A stretch of DNA of 64,000 bases from Nocardia ninae NBRC 108245. GTDB lineage: Bacteria > Actinomycetota > Actinomycetes > Mycobacteriales > Mycobacteriaceae. Position numbers and translations under genes: made by a program. The stretch spans positions 1 to 64,000 of the forward strand of contig NZ_BJXA01000003.1 in the NCBI RefSeq assembly GCF_007990755.1. Reading direction: 5' to 3'. The notes under the pieces were generated by a model. The model did not search any database. It was not told the DNA's origin and saw only the letters and a program-made list of their open reading frames with translations. Below, in pieces: positions 42,196 through 51,039 of this stretch. Position 1 is the first letter of the stretch; every line of letters starts with the position of its first letter.

Positions 42196-42390
42196 ATGGC
42201 ACAAGAGCAGACCAAGCGCGCCGGGGGCGGCGACGAGGATGATGGTCCGGAGGGTGCAGACGCCGCCGGTCAGGAGCGCCGCGAAAAGCTGGCGGAGGAG
42301 ACCGACGACCTGCTCGACGAGATCGATGATGTGCTCGAGGAGAACGCCGAAGACTTCGTCCGTGCGTACGTTCAGAAAGGCGGCCAGTGA
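42196..42390 (+). CDS. pup: Prokaryotic ubiquitin-like protein Pup
   Basis: 64-aa, mostly disordered tagging protein. The C-terminal half [19 protein letters not shown] forms the helix that binds the proteasomal ATPase Mpa, and the end VQKGGQ shows the Gln form that Dop must deamidate before PafA ligates it to lysines. SD AGAGGAGGT upstream. Its stop overlaps the prcB GTG start (GTGA), so the two are translationally coupled. Confidence 0.98.
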   Translation: MAQEQTKRAGGGDEDDGPEGADAAGQERREKLAEETDDLLDEIDDVLEENAEDFVRAYVQKGGQ

Positions 42391-43247
42391 CAGTAGGTGA
42401 CCCCTCGCGTCTCCACCTGGGGTACGCCCTCTCGTCCTTCTCCGAATACCTCCGCATGCACGCTCCGGACATGTTGCCCGGCAACAAGTTCGGGATGGTC
42501 GACGGCGCGATGTTGAGTGCCACCGGCGCCAAGGACATCGCGCCGCACGGCACCACCATCGTCGCGATCAGTTACCGCGGCGGCGTGCTCATCGCCGGTG
42601 ACCGGCGGGCCACCCAGGGAAACCTGTTGGCCAGCAGGGACATCGAGAAGGTCTATATCACCGACAGCTACTCCGCGGCCGGCATCGCCGGTACCGCGGG
42701 CATGGCCGTCGAGATGGTGCGGATCTTCGCGGTCGAGCTGGAGCACTACGAGAAGCTCGAGGGCGTATCCCTGACCTTCGACGGCAAGTCCAACAAGCTG
42801 TCGAAGATGGTGCGCGAGAACTTGCCCGCCGCCCTGCAGGGGCTGGCGGTGGTTCCGATTTTGGTCGGGTACGACGTCAATGCCACCGACCCGGACCGGG
42901 TCGGCCGCATCGTCTCGTACGACGTGGTGGGTGGACGTAGCGAGGAGCGGTTCGGTTACGCCGCGGTGGGATCGGGTTCGGTCTTCGCCAAGGGGTCGCT
43001 GAAGAAGCTGTACGCCAAGGGAATTGATCAGGAGCGCGCCTTGCGCATCGCCGTCGAGTCGCTGTTCGACGCGGCCGACGACGACACCGCGACGGGTGGT
43101 CCCGATCTGATGCGCGGGATCTATCCGACGGCGATCGTCATCGACGAGGAAGGTGCGGTCGAGGTGACCGAGGACCGCCTCGAAGCGATCGCTCGCGGGA
43201 TCGTGGCCGATCGCGAGGCTGCCGAAGAAGGGAGGGCCACCGCATGA
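42387..43247 (+). CDS. prcB: Proteasome beta subunit
   Basis: Catalytic 20S subunit. A 55-residue propeptide ends in APHG and is cleaved to expose Thr56 ([11 protein letters not shown]), the N-terminal nucleophile; GDRRAT and the conserved [14 protein letters not shown] region follow. 286 aa, normal for actinobacteria. GTG 42387 overlaps the pup stop. Downstream, a 26-codon bridging ORF links it to prcA. Confidence 0.98.
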   Translation: MTVGDPSRLHLGYALSSFSEYLRMHAPDMLPGNKFGMVDGAMLSATGAKDIAPHGTTIVAISYRGGVLIAGDRRATQGNLLASRDIEKVYITDSYSAAGIAGTAGMAVEMVRIFAVELEHYEKLEGVSLTFDGKSNKLSKMVRENLPAALQGLAVVPILVGYDVNATDPDRVGRIVSYDVVGGRSEERFGYAAVGSGSVFAKGSLKKLYAKGIDQERALRIAVESLFDAADDDTATGGPDLMRGIYPTAIVIDEEGAVEVTEDRLEAIARGIVADREAAEEGRATA

Positions 43248-43324
43248 CCGGGTCAGGCCCCGGAGGAGGCAGCGTGCGTAACCACGGAGGGGCCCTCGGG
43301 CATGCGAAGGAGGGCACAGCATGA
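43244..43324 (+). CDS. 26-codon ORF bridging prcB and prcA
   Basis: ATG 43244 overlaps the prcB stop (ATGA) and the TGA at 43322-43324 overlaps the prcA start (ATGA), so this frame spans the gap exactly. The peptide begins [16 protein letters not shown] and is Gly-rich and basic. It most likely serves to keep ribosomes on the mRNA and hold prcB:prcA output balanced. A functional peptide is possible but unsupported. Confidence 0.5.
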   Translation: MTGSGPGGGSVRNHGGALGHAKEGTA

Positions 43325-44082
43325 CACTGCCGTACTACGCGTCGGCCGAGCAGATCATGCGCGACAAGACCGAGCTCGCGCGCAAGGGCATCGGTCGGGG
43401 TCGCAGTGTCGTGGTCCTGGTGTACGACAAGGGTGTGCTGTTCGTCGCGGAGAACCCGTCCGCGACGCTGCACAAGGTGAGTGAGCTCTACGACCGGGTC
43501 GGGTTCGCCGCGGTCGGCAAATACAACGAGTTCGAGAATCTGCGTCGCAGCGGAATCCTGCAGGCCGACATTCGCGGTTACCAGTACGACCGCCGCGACG
43601 TGACCGGCCGCGCACTGGCCAACGCCTACGCCCAGGTGCTCGGGTCGATCTTCACCGATCAGCTCAAGCCCTACGAGGTGGAGATCTGCGTCGCGGAGGT
43701 GGGTTATCCGGAGCAGCCGCCGACGACGGTGCTGTATCGGATCACCTTCGACGGGTCGATCGTGGACGAGCGCGAATACGTAGTGATGGGCGGCACGACC
43801 GAGCCGATCCTGACCGCGTTGAAGGCGTCCTACAAGCCGGGTCTCGACCTGGGGGCCGCGATCAAGGTCGCGGTGGAGGCGCTGCAAGCGGGCGTCCCCG
43901 AGGGTGCGGAGAAGGAGAAGCGGGTGCTCGGCGTCAGTTCGCTCGAGGTCGCCGCGCTGGAGCAGGCGCGACCGCGACGGGCCTTCCGGCGGGTCACCAA
44001 TTCCGCGCTGGAGCAGTTGCTGAACCCGGCCAAGAAGGGCAAGGCCAAGGCGGAACCGGCGGAGACACCCGAAGCCGAGTAA
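43321..44082 (+). CDS. prcA: Proteasome alpha subunit
   Basis: 253-aa outer-ring subunit. The N-terminal gate segment [26 protein letters not shown] and the alpha-type fold [18 protein letters not shown] are clear. A charged Lys/Glu-rich tail ends PEAE. Strong SD GAAGGAGG before ATG 43321. Forms the ring that docks the Mpa ATPase, whose gene is not in this window. Confidence 0.97.
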   Translation: MTLPYYASAEQIMRDKTELARKGIGRGRSVVVLVYDKGVLFVAENPSATLHKVSELYDRVGFAAVGKYNEFENLRRSGILQADIRGYQYDRRDVTGRALANAYAQVLGSIFTDQLKPYEVEICVAEVGYPEQPPTTVLYRITFDGSIVDEREYVVMGGTTEPILTALKASYKPGLDLGAAIKVAVEALQAGVPEGAEKEKRVLGVSSLEVAALEQARPRRAFRRVTNSALEQLLNPAKKGKAKAEPAETPEAE

Positions 44083-44100
44083 CGCCGTTCAGAAGTCCGG

Positions 44101-44139
44101 GCCCGTGCGGTGCCGTCCCAGTGGGGCTATCGCACGGGC
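44101..44139. terminator. Hairpin after prcA
   Basis: Nine-bp arms GCCCGTGCG / CGCACGGGC with a 21-nt loop, between prcA and the convergent lyase pseudogene. Confidence 0.55.
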
Positions 44140-44159
44140 TCGCTTCATGTCCCGTTCGG

Positions 44160-44953
44160 CTATGCGGCGCAGCGGATTTCGTCGGCGGCTCGGAACTCGG
44201 GGGTGAAGGCGTCCTCGCGGACCAGAGCGATGGCCGCGTCGACGTCGGGGCTGAGATAGCGGTCGTACTGGAGCATCGGGATGCTCTGACGAACCCTAGG
44301 GTGAACTGCTCCGGCAGGCCCGACGCGCGAAACGCCATGCTCGCCGCGACCTGCTTGCCGCGGAACAGGACCGGATTGTGTTCGCCGATCATGCTCAACC
44401 CGGCCGCCGCCATCGGTTGCAGATCGCCGGTGCCCAGCGAACCGATCTCCGGCATCAGCGGCAGCACGCCTGCCGCGACCATCGACAGCATCCGGTCCAC
44501 CACCTCCGGGCGGACCCCCATCGCGGCCCTGGCCATCGAGTTGGCGCGCAGCACCAGCGCCAGCCGCACCACGCCCGGCGGCAGCATGGGCCCGACGCCC
44601 GCGGCGTGCGAACGCAGCATGCGCCGCTGGAATTCGCGCTGCTGATCCGGTTCGAGCGGGCGGTCCTTCAGCGGGCCGAGCGCCTGATTCCAGCCGTACA
44701 CGCGCTGACCGGCCACGACGGGAATCCAGTGCGCCCTGCCGGGTGGTGTTCATCCGCAGCCTGGCCGAGTCGGCTAGGCGGACGGTGAGGTTGTCGTCGC
44801 GTAGCACCGGAGCATGGTCGGCCAGTCGAGGTGCCCGCCGTCCACCGCGATCAGTTCGGTCGGCGGGGCGTCGTCGAATTCGGCGGCCACCACGCCCTGC
44901 GAAACGAGCGCGCACATTACCGCGACGGCCGCCACCCTGATCCATTTCCGCAT
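44160..44953 (-). pseudogene. Decayed aromatic amino acid lyase (HAL/PAL family) with export signal
   Basis: Pieces of one protein lie in two alternating frames. They are a signal peptide (MRKWIRVAAVAVMCALVSQG) and LIAVDGGHLDWPT; then HAPVLRDDNLTVRLADSARL after a frame change; then RVYGWNQALGPLKDRPL through ANSMARAAMGVRPEVVDRML and GSLGTGDLQPMAAAGLSMIGE; then, after another change, YDRYLSPDVDAAIALVRED to the end. At least three frame disruptions occur. The total (~260 codons) is half the family length, so an internal deletion is likely. The MIO-forming ASG of active lyases is not present in GSLGTGDL. Confidence 0.75.
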
Positions 44954-45217
44954 TCGGCCTATCTTCGTCGTCGATATCGGGACAAACGAACTTCGCTGAA
45001 GCGGTAGCGCGCGACGCTGCGGACCGGCGCGTACCGAGGTCGGGACACACGGAGAGGATCGAATGGTATCCGCGGCGGCGGCGCGGTGGCTCGTGGATTG
45101 CGAAAAGGGTGTCCAAGGTGGTGCGGGACGCTGAATCCGGGCAAACCGGACCGAATCGTTGTGAAGACGTATGCGATCGTGTTGTCCGCAGCCCCACGCG
45201 GGCGCATGACATGGCTG

Positions 45218-45223
45218 TAATGT
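45218..45223 (+). promoter_or_regulatory. -10 element for leaderless start of pafA
   Basis: TAATGT ends seven nt before GTG 45231; no ribosome binding site is seen. Confidence 0.4.
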
Positions 45224-45230
45224 CGATAGT

Positions 45231-46589
45231 GTGCAGCGACGAATCATGGGGATCGAGACCGAGTTCGGTGTGACATGCACCTTCCACGGTCACCGTCGGC
45301 TGTCCCCCGACGAGGTAGCCCGGTACCTGTTCCGCCGGGTGGTGTCCTGGGGCCGCAGCTCGAACGTGTTCCTCCGCAACGGTGCTCGGCTCTATCTCGA
45401 TGTCGGGTCCCATCCGGAGTACGCGACTGCCGAATGCGACAGCCTGCACCAATTGGTGACCCACGACCGAGCGGGCGAGCGGGTCCTCGAAGAATTGCTG
45501 ATCGATGCCGAGCAGCGACTTGCCGAAGAAGGCATCGGCGGTGATATCTATCTGTTCAAGAACAACACCGATTCCGCAGGCAACTCCTACGGTTGCCACG
45601 AGAATTTCCTCGTGGTGCGTGCGGGGGAGTTCTCCAGGATTTCCGACGTGCTGTTGCCCTTCCTGGTCACCCGTCAGCTGATCTGCGGTGCGGGCAAAAT
45701 CCTGCAGACGCCGAAGGCGGCCACGTTCTGCCTGTCCCAGCGTGCCGAGCACATTTGGGAGGGCGTCTCGTCCGCGACCACGCGCTCGCGGCCGATCATC
45801 AACACCCGCGACGAGCCGCATGCGGACGCGGAGAAGTACCGCCGCCTGCACGTCATCGTCGGTGACTCGAACATGGCCGAGCCCACCACCATGCTCAAGG
45901 TCGGCACGGCCGCCCTGGTGCTGGAGATGATCGAGGCGGGCGTCTCGTTCCGAGACTTCGCCCTGGACAATCCGATTCGTGCCATTCGCGAGGTCAGCCA
46001 CGATCTGACCGGTCGCCGTCCGGTGCGGCTCGCGGGCGGTCGGCAGGCCAGCGCCCTGGACATCCAGCGCGAGTACTACGCCCGCGCGGTCGAGCACCTG
46101 CGTAACCGGGACCGTGACCCGCAGATCGACCAGGTCGTCGACCTGTGGGGCCGCACCCTCGACGCCGTCGAGGCGCAGGACTTCGCCAAGGTGGACACCG
46201 AGATCGACTGGGTGATCAAGCGCAAGCTGTTCCAGCGCTACCAGGATCGCTACAGCATGGAGCTGTCCGACCCGAAAATCGCCCAGCTCGACTTGGCCTA
46301 CCACGACATCAAGCGCGGCCGCGGCGTCTTCGACCTGCTGCAGCGCAAGGGTCTGGCCAAGCGGATCACCGAGGACGAGGCCGTGGACGCCGCGGTCGAC
46401 ACCCCGCCGCAAACCACCAGGGCCAAACTGCGCGGCGACTTCATCACCGCCGCTCAGGAAGCCGGCCGCGACTTCACCGTCGACTGGGTCCACCTGAAGC
46501 TCAACGACCAGGCCCAGCGCACGGTCCTGTGCAAGGACCCGTTCCGCTCGGTGGACGAACGCGTGGACCGGCTCATCGCCTCCATGTAG
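45231..46589 (+). CDS. pafA: Pup-protein ligase
   Basis: Attaches Pup through its C-terminal Glu to substrate lysines using ATP. Homologous to Dop: GIETEFG metal-binding Glu residues near position 9, the catalytic-type Asp57 in [32 protein letters not shown] and [19 protein letters not shown], the last nearly identical in dop. 452 aa, typical. GTG start with probable leaderless mRNA. Followed by a very strong hairpin, so it is transcribed apart from pafB/pafC, unlike the contiguous mycobacterial layout. Confidence 0.97.
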   Translation: MQRRIMGIETEFGVTCTFHGHRRLSPDEVARYLFRRVVSWGRSSNVFLRNGARLYLDVGSHPEYATAECDSLHQLVTHDRAGERVLEELLIDAEQRLAEEGIGGDIYLFKNNTDSAGNSYGCHENFLVVRAGEFSRISDVLLPFLVTRQLICGAGKILQTPKAATFCLSQRAEHIWEGVSSATTRSRPIINTRDEPHADAEKYRRLHVIVGDSNMAEPTTMLKVGTAALVLEMIEAGVSFRDFALDNPIRAIREVSHDLTGRRPVRLAGGRQASALDIQREYYARAVEHLRNRDRDPQIDQVVDLWGRTLDAVEAQDFAKVDTEIDWVIKRKLFQRYQDRYSMELSDPKIAQLDLAYHDIKRGRGVFDLLQRKGLAKRITEDEAVDAAVDTPPQTTRAKLRGDFITAAQEAGRDFTVDWVHLKLNDQAQRTVLCKDPFRSVDERVDRLIASM

Positions 46590-46596
46590 TGACGGG

Positions 46597-46630
46597 GCGA
46601 CCGATACCCGAGCAATCGGGTATCGGTCGC
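46597..46630 (+). terminator. pafA terminator with GNRA tetraloop
   Basis: Perfect 15-bp stem GCGACCGATACCCGA / TCGGGTATCGGTCGC closed by GCAA, followed within 10 nt by CTTTTTC. This is the best intrinsic terminator in the window. Confidence 0.85.
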
Positions 46631-46689
46631 CGTCGGACTTTTTCGGCGAATCCCTTACCTGGGTGGATGTCGGTTGCCGTGACTGTGCC

Positions 46690-46695
46690 TACGGT
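46690..46695 (+). promoter_or_regulatory. -10 element for leaderless start of the SnoaL-like gene
   Basis: TACGGT ends six nt before ATG 46702. Confidence 0.4.
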
Positions 46696-46701
46696 GGGGG
46701 T

Positions 46702-47079
46702 ATGGCAGACACGGAACTTCTCAATGAGCTGCTCGAGGTCGAGCGGCGGGGCTGGGACTCGCTGTGTGACGGCACCGGGGCCGATTTCTACGGGTTGCTG
46801 ATGACCGGGGATGCGGTGATGGTGCTCGCGCACGGGATGGTGCTGGGGCGTGCGGAAGTCATTGCCGCGCTGAACGATTCACCGCCGTGGCGGACCTACG
46901 AGATTCTCGAGCCGCGGGTGATCGACGGTGGGGTGGACAGCAAGGTGCTCGTCTACACCGGTGTCGCGTACCGCGAGGGGGAAGCACCCGCCTTCCGCGG
47001 GCTGATGTCGAGTGTCTATCTGCGCGCGGGCGGCGAGTGGAAGTTGGTGTTGTATCAGCAGACGCCGATCCCGGACTAA
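46702..47079 (+). CDS. SnoaL/DUF4440-like small protein
   Basis: 125-aa NTF2-like fold: [34 protein letters not shown] at the start, a central [14 protein letters not shown] and a C-terminal beta sheet ending [11 protein letters not shown]. Such proteins are small enzymes or binding proteins; no active site can be named. It lies between pafA and the convergent thiamine-binding-like gene and is not obviously part of the proteasome system. Confidence 0.82.
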   Translation: MADTELLNELLEVERRGWDSLCDGTGADFYGLLMTGDAVMVLAHGMVLGRAEVIAALNDSPPWRTYEILEPRVIDGGVDSKVLVYTGVAYREGEAPAFRGLMSSVYLRAGGEWKLVLYQQTPIPD

Positions 47080-47372
47080 CCCTCGGCGAGATAGCGCTCG
47101 ACCGTCTCGACCTTCGACGTCATCCCGTCGGTGACGCCGGGCCGGATGTCGGCTTTCAACACCAGACTGCAGCGCGGCGCGGCGGCGAGCACCGCGTCGG
47201 TGGCCTGCTTCACCACGCCCATCACCTCGTCCCATTCGCCCTCGACGGTGGTGAACATGGCATCGGTGCGGTTCGGCAGCCCGCTGGCGCGTACGACCCG
47301 GACGGCCTCGGCCACGGCACGGCCGACATCGACGCCGGTGCCGAGCGGGGTCACAGAGAAAGCGATGATCAT
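47076..47372 (-). CDS. MTH1187/YkoF-like thiamine-binding family protein
   Basis: 98 aa, [31 protein letters not shown] and [22 protein letters not shown], typical of the YqgV/MTH1187 family, which folds like YkoF and may bind thiamine-like ligands. It overlaps the end of the SnoaL-like gene by 4 nt in convergent orientation. ATG 47372 follows CAGAAT by seven nt. Confidence 0.88.
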   Translation of the reverse strand: MIIAFSVTPLGTGVDVGRAVAEAVRVVRASGLPNRTDAMFTTVEGEWDEVMGVVKQATDAVLAAAPRCSLVLKADIRPGVTDGMTSKVETVERYLAEG

Positions 47373-47379
47373 GCCCTCG

Positions 47380-47385
47380 ATTCTG
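47380..47385 (-). promoter_or_regulatory. -10 element for leaderless start of the thiamine-binding-like gene
   Basis: CAGAAT (minus strand) ends seven nt before ATG 47372, divergent from the pafB promoter. Confidence 0.35.
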
Positions 47386-47448
47386 CCGCGTGGCACCCTG
47401 TGATCGAGGGAATCGCGCGCCGACGCGCACGCGCGGTGCCGGGCAGAT

Positions 47449-47454
47449 TACCCT
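47449..47454 (+). promoter_or_regulatory. -10 element for leaderless start of pafB
   Basis: TACCCT ends seven nt before GTG 47462. Confidence 0.45.
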
Positions 47455-47461
47455 CTATCGG

Positions 47462-48457
47462 GTGGCGATATCGAAGGTCGAGCGGCTGATGAATCTGGTC
47501 ATCGCGCTGCTGTCGACCCGGCAGTTCCTGACCGCGGAGCGGATCCGGGACAGCGTCGCCGGTTACGAGGAGTCCGCCAGCGACGAGGCGTTCAGCCGAA
47601 TGTTCGAGCGGGACAAGAACGAGCTGCGTGACCTGGGCATACCCCTGGAGATCGGACCGGTCGGCCGGTACACGTCGGTGGAGGGCTACCGGATCAACCG
47701 GGACGCCTACGAGCTGCCCGAGATCGACCTGTCCGACGAGGAAGCCGCCGCCGTCGCGGTCGCCGTGCAGATGTGGGAATCGCCGGAACTGGCCGCCGCT
47801 GCGGACGGGGCGCTGCTGAAACTGCGCGCGGCCGGCATCCACGTGGAGACCGATGCCGCGGTGGCCTCGGTTCCCGCCGTGCCCGCGCGGACGCGTGGTT
47901 CGGAACCGGTGCTTGGCAAACTGCTCGCCGCGATCGACGCGGGGCAAGCCGTGCGATTCGAGCATCGTGGCGCGATCAACGCGCCCTATCTGATGCGCGA
48001 CGTGGAGCCGTGGGGCGTGGTGACCCGGCACGGTCGCTGGTATCTCGTCGGTCACGACCGGCAGCGGGACGCGGTCCGCAGCTTCCGGTTGTCCCGGATC
48101 GGCGACGACGTGACCGCCTACGGGCCGGAGAATGTCGTGCGCAAACCGGAAGGTATCGACCTGCGCACGATCGTCGATCGCGTCACCAGTTCGGCGCCGG
48201 TCAGTTTCACGGCGACGGTGTGGGTGGCCGAGGGGCGCGGGCGGGAACTCCGCCGGATCGGCCAGGTGACCGGCGAACGCACCATCGGCGAACGCGTCGG
48301 TGCGGTGGTCGAGCTACCGGTTCGCTCTCGCGATTGGATTGCCCGCCTGATCACCGGACTCGGCCCGGACGCGGTCGTGCTCGCGCCGGAGGACCTGCGC
48401 ACCGACGTGGTCGCGCGGTTGCGCTCGGTTTTCGATCGCACGGAGGTCACGGCGTGA
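47462..48457 (+). CDS. pafB: WYL-domain DNA-damage activator PafB
   Basis: 331 aa. With PafC it activates the RecA/LexA-independent DNA-damage response. Winged helix SKVERLMNLVIALLSTRQFLTAERIRDSVAGY at the start, a WYL domain around FEHRGAINAPYLMRDVEPWGVVTRHGRWYLVGHD, and a C-terminal WCX region. GTG 47462 gives the same N-terminus as mycobacterial PafB. A 23-codon bridging ORF links it to pafC. Confidence 0.95.
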   Translation: MAISKVERLMNLVIALLSTRQFLTAERIRDSVAGYEESASDEAFSRMFERDKNELRDLGIPLEIGPVGRYTSVEGYRINRDAYELPEIDLSDEEAAAVAVAVQMWESPELAAAADGALLKLRAAGIHVETDAAVASVPAVPARTRGSEPVLGKLLAAIDAGQAVRFEHRGAINAPYLMRDVEPWGVVTRHGRWYLVGHDRQRDAVRSFRLSRIGDDVTAYGPENVVRKPEGIDLRTIVDRVTSSAPVSFTATVWVAEGRGRELRRIGQVTGERTIGERVGAVVELPVRSRDWIARLITGLGPDAVVLAPEDLRTDVVARLRSVFDRTEVTA

Positions 48458-48525
48458 ACGAGCCGCAGCGAGTCAGCCGACTGCACAGCTCGACGGGGCC
48501 TTGTGTCAGCGAGGTGGAGTCGTGA
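48454..48525 (+). CDS. 23-codon ORF bridging pafB and pafC
   Basis: GTG 48454 overlaps the pafB stop (GTGA) and its TGA at 48523-48525 overlaps the pafC GTG (GTGA). The peptide begins VNEPQRVSRLHSSTGP. It spans the intergenic gap exactly and probably couples translation of the two WYL proteins, which act as a heterodimer. Confidence 0.5.
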   Translation: MNEPQRVSRLHSSTGPCVSEVES

Positions 48526-49499
48526 GTTCTTCTAGACTTTCCGTTCGACTTTCGCGACTGCTGAACATGATTCCGTACTTCATCGCGCACCCCGGTATCA
48601 GCGCGGCGGAGGCGGCGGCCGATCTGGGCGTGACCACCAAGCAGTTGATGAGCGACCTCAACCAGCTGTGGATGTGTGGCCTGCCCGGCTACGGCCCCGG
48701 TGACCTGATCGACCTGTCCTTTTCCGAGGAGAGCATCGAGGTCACCTTCTCCGCAGGCATCGACCGCCCGCTGCGGCTCACCTCCACCGAGGCGACCGCG
48801 CTGCTGGTGGCGCTGCGCTCGATCGTGGACATGCCGGGCATGGTCGACCCGACCGCGGCGCACGCCGCCATCGCCAAGATCGAGTCGGCTATCGCAGGCG
48901 GTTCCGGCACTCAGCCGGACGACGCCCGCACCCCGCCGACCGAGGCCCCCGCCGTCGCCACCGTGCGGTCGGCGCTGGCCAGGCAGCGCGCGTTGCGATT
49001 GGTCTACTACTCGGCCAGCCGCGATGTCGTCACCGAACGCGTCGTCGACCCGATCCGGATCGTGCTTGTCGACAACAACAGCTACCTGCAGGCCTGGTGC
49101 AGGCAGGCCGAAGGCGTCCGCCTGTTCCGCTTCGACCGGATCGAGGACGCCATCGAACTGGACGAACCGGCCAGGCCGCCGAGCCACGCCACCGAGGAGT
49201 CCGCCGCGCTCGACCTGTTCCAGGACGACCCCGCGGTTCCGTTGGCGCGCTTGCGTATTCACGGCGACTACGCCTGGGTGCTCGATCAGTACCCGATGCA
49301 TCGGCTGGCCGTGCACCCCGATGGCAGCCTGGAGGCGACCATGCGGTTCGCGACGCTGGACTGGATGGCGCGCCTGCTGCTCGGCTTCGGCTCGAGCGTC
49401 ACCGTGCTCGGGCCGCCGGAATTGGTTGCGGCGGTGCGCGAACGCTCGAATGCCGCGCTGGCCGCCTACGCGGCCGCCGGATTCGAGGAGGTGGGATGA
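48522..49499 (+). CDS. pafC: WYL-domain DNA-damage activator PafC
   Basis: 325-aa partner of PafB: helix-turn-helix RLSRLLNMIPYFIAHPGISAAEAAADLGVTTKQLMSDL and a WYL domain around LRLVYYSASRDVVTERVVDPIRIVLVDNNSYLQAWC. GTG 48522 follows GGTGGAG. It overlaps the ketopantoate-reductase-like gene (ATGA). Confidence 0.94.
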   Translation: MSSSRLSVRLSRLLNMIPYFIAHPGISAAEAAADLGVTTKQLMSDLNQLWMCGLPGYGPGDLIDLSFSEESIEVTFSAGIDRPLRLTSTEATALLVALRSIVDMPGMVDPTAAHAAIAKIESAIAGGSGTQPDDARTPPTEAPAVATVRSALARQRALRLVYYSASRDVVTERVVDPIRIVLVDNNSYLQAWCRQAEGVRLFRFDRIEDAIELDEPARPPSHATEESAALDLFQDDPAVPLARLRIHGDYAWVLDQYPMHRLAVHPDGSLEATMRFATLDWMARLLLGFGSSVTVLGPPELVAAVRERSNAALAAYAAAGFEEVG

Positions 49500-50533
49500 G
49501 TACCGGCGCGACGAGCCGGGTGATGGTGATCGGTGCGGGCAGCATCGGCATCTTCGTCGGCGGCAAGCTGGCCGTGGCGGGTGCGGATGTCACCTTCGTG
49601 GGCCGACCGCGGCTGCTCGACGAGATCACCGCGTCCGGTGTCCGGCTCACCGACCTCGACGGCGGCGACGACACGCTGACCCCGGATCGTTTCCGGGTGG
49701 CCACCGAACCGGACGACATCGGCTCGGCCGACATCGTGTTGGTTACCGTGAAATCGGCAGCGACCGCGGATGCGGTACGCGAGCTCACCGGCAAGATCCG
49801 ACCGGGCACGGTGGTGCTGAGCCTGCAGAACGGCATCGGCAACGACACCGTGATCAGGGAGATCCTGCCCAACTGCGTGGTGCTGGCCGGCATGGTCTTG
49901 TTCAACGTGGTGCATCACCCCGGCGGCCGGTTCCATCGCGGCACCGAGGGCGGGCTCGCCGTGCAGGACGATCCGGCGCTGGCACCGTTCCTCGACGTCT
50001 TCCAGCAGGCCGGGCTGGCGCTGCGCCGCTACCCGGACCTGCGCTCGGTGCAGTGGGCCAAATTGCTGCTGAACCTGAACAATCCGATCAACGCGCTGTC
50101 CGGACGGCCGCTGCGCGAGCAACTCGGCGACCGGAACTATCGGCGCTGCCTGGCGCTGACCCAGCGCGAGGCGCTCACGGTGATGAACAGGGCACGAATT
50201 GCGCCCGCCCGGCTGACGCCCGTGCCGCCTGCCTTGATGACCAGGCTGCTGACCGTCCCCGACGGCATTTTCCGGCGCGTCTTCGGCCGGGTACTGGCCA
50301 TCGATCCGATGGCGCGCTCGTCCATGGCGGACGATCTCGAACTCGGCCGCAAGACCGAAATCTCTTGGCTCTGTGGGGAAATCGTGAGTCTCGGCACGAT
50401 GGTCGGCCTGCCGACGCCGGTGAATCAGCGGCTGATCGAGTTGATTGTGGCCGCCGAACAAGGCGACCGGCGCACCTGGACCGGTGCGGAATTACTCGAA
50501 CAACTGCGGGCCGCGCAGGCGAGCGCTCGTTGA
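49496..50533 (+). CDS. Ketopantoate reductase-like (ApbA/PanE family) oxidoreductase
   Basis: 345 aa. N-terminal Rossmann domain VMVIGAGSIGIFVGGKLAVAGADVTFVGR, LVTVKSAATADAV, LQNGIGND, and the C-terminal catalytic-type Lys/Asn region VQWAKLLLNLNNPINALSGRPL. Family members reduce 2-dehydropantoate for coenzyme A. A role as the pathway enzyme is not proven because paralogues are frequent. Coupled to pafC by an ATGA overlap, which is unusual company for it. Confidence 0.85.
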   Translation: MSTGATSRVMVIGAGSIGIFVGGKLAVAGADVTFVGRPRLLDEITASGVRLTDLDGGDDTLTPDRFRVATEPDDIGSADIVLVTVKSAATADAVRELTGKIRPGTVVLSLQNGIGNDTVIREILPNCVVLAGMVLFNVVHHPGGRFHRGTEGGLAVQDDPALAPFLDVFQQAGLALRRYPDLRSVQWAKLLLNLNNPINALSGRPLREQLGDRNYRRCLALTQREALTVMNRARIAPARLTPVPPALMTRLLTVPDGIFRRVFGRVLAIDPMARSSMADDLELGRKTEISWLCGEIVSLGTMVGLPTPVNQRLIELIVAAEQGDRRTWTGAELLEQLRAAQASAR

Positions 50534-50680
50534 CAGAGCTCGCCCAGCCGGCGTGAACATCGGGCAAACAGGGCATCGTGACTTCGCACTCCCCAGTGCG
50601 CCGAGCGGCCGGACGGTGCGTTCGCGCACGTCACCCTCCGGTAGCATCAGAACCATCACCAGTCTTGGGAGGTATAAATC

Positions 50681-50950
50681 ATGGGCAGTCTGAGCATCTG
50701 GCACTGGCTGATCATTGCGGTCGTTTTCGTGATGTTCTTCGGTGCCAAGCGGATGCCCGACGCGGCCCGCAGCCTGGGTCGGTCGTTGCGCATCTTCAAG
50801 AGCGAGGTCAGCCAGATGCAGAACGAGGGCAAGGAGTCGTCCGACGCGCAGGCGCCGGCGCAGCAGCAGCCCGTTCAGCAACTGCCGCCGGCCCAGCCGG
50901 TCACCCCGTCGGTCACCCCGCAGCCCCAGGCCGAGCCGAAGACGCTCTGA
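50681..50950 (+). CDS. tatA: Sec-independent translocase subunit TatA
   Basis: 89 aa. One N-terminal membrane helix ([18 protein letters not shown]) followed by the [24 protein letters not shown] amphipathic helix and a Pro/Gln-rich tail. Oligomerises to let folded twin-arginine substrates cross the membrane. SD GGGAGGT seven nt before ATG 50681. Confidence 0.96.
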   Translation: MGSLSIWHWLIIAVVFVMFFGAKRMPDAARSLGRSLRIFKSEVSQMQNEGKESSDAQAPAQQQPVQQLPPAQPVTPSVTPQPQAEPKTL

Positions 50951-50963
50951 GCGGGCTGTTCGA

Positions 50964-50991
50964 CCCGGAGTGAGTCGCGACTCACTCCGGG
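50964..50991 (+). terminator. 28-bp perfect palindrome between tatA and tatC
   Basis: Arms CCCGGAGTGAGTCG / CGACTCACTCCGGG abut with no spacer. In RNA this gives a very stable hairpin that could attenuate tatC relative to tatA; as DNA it could be a dyad binding site. Confidence 0.6.
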
Positions 50992-51039
50992 ATCCGTGCG
51001 CTGTTGCCGAGCTTCTCAACCCAGGGGCAATCACCCACC

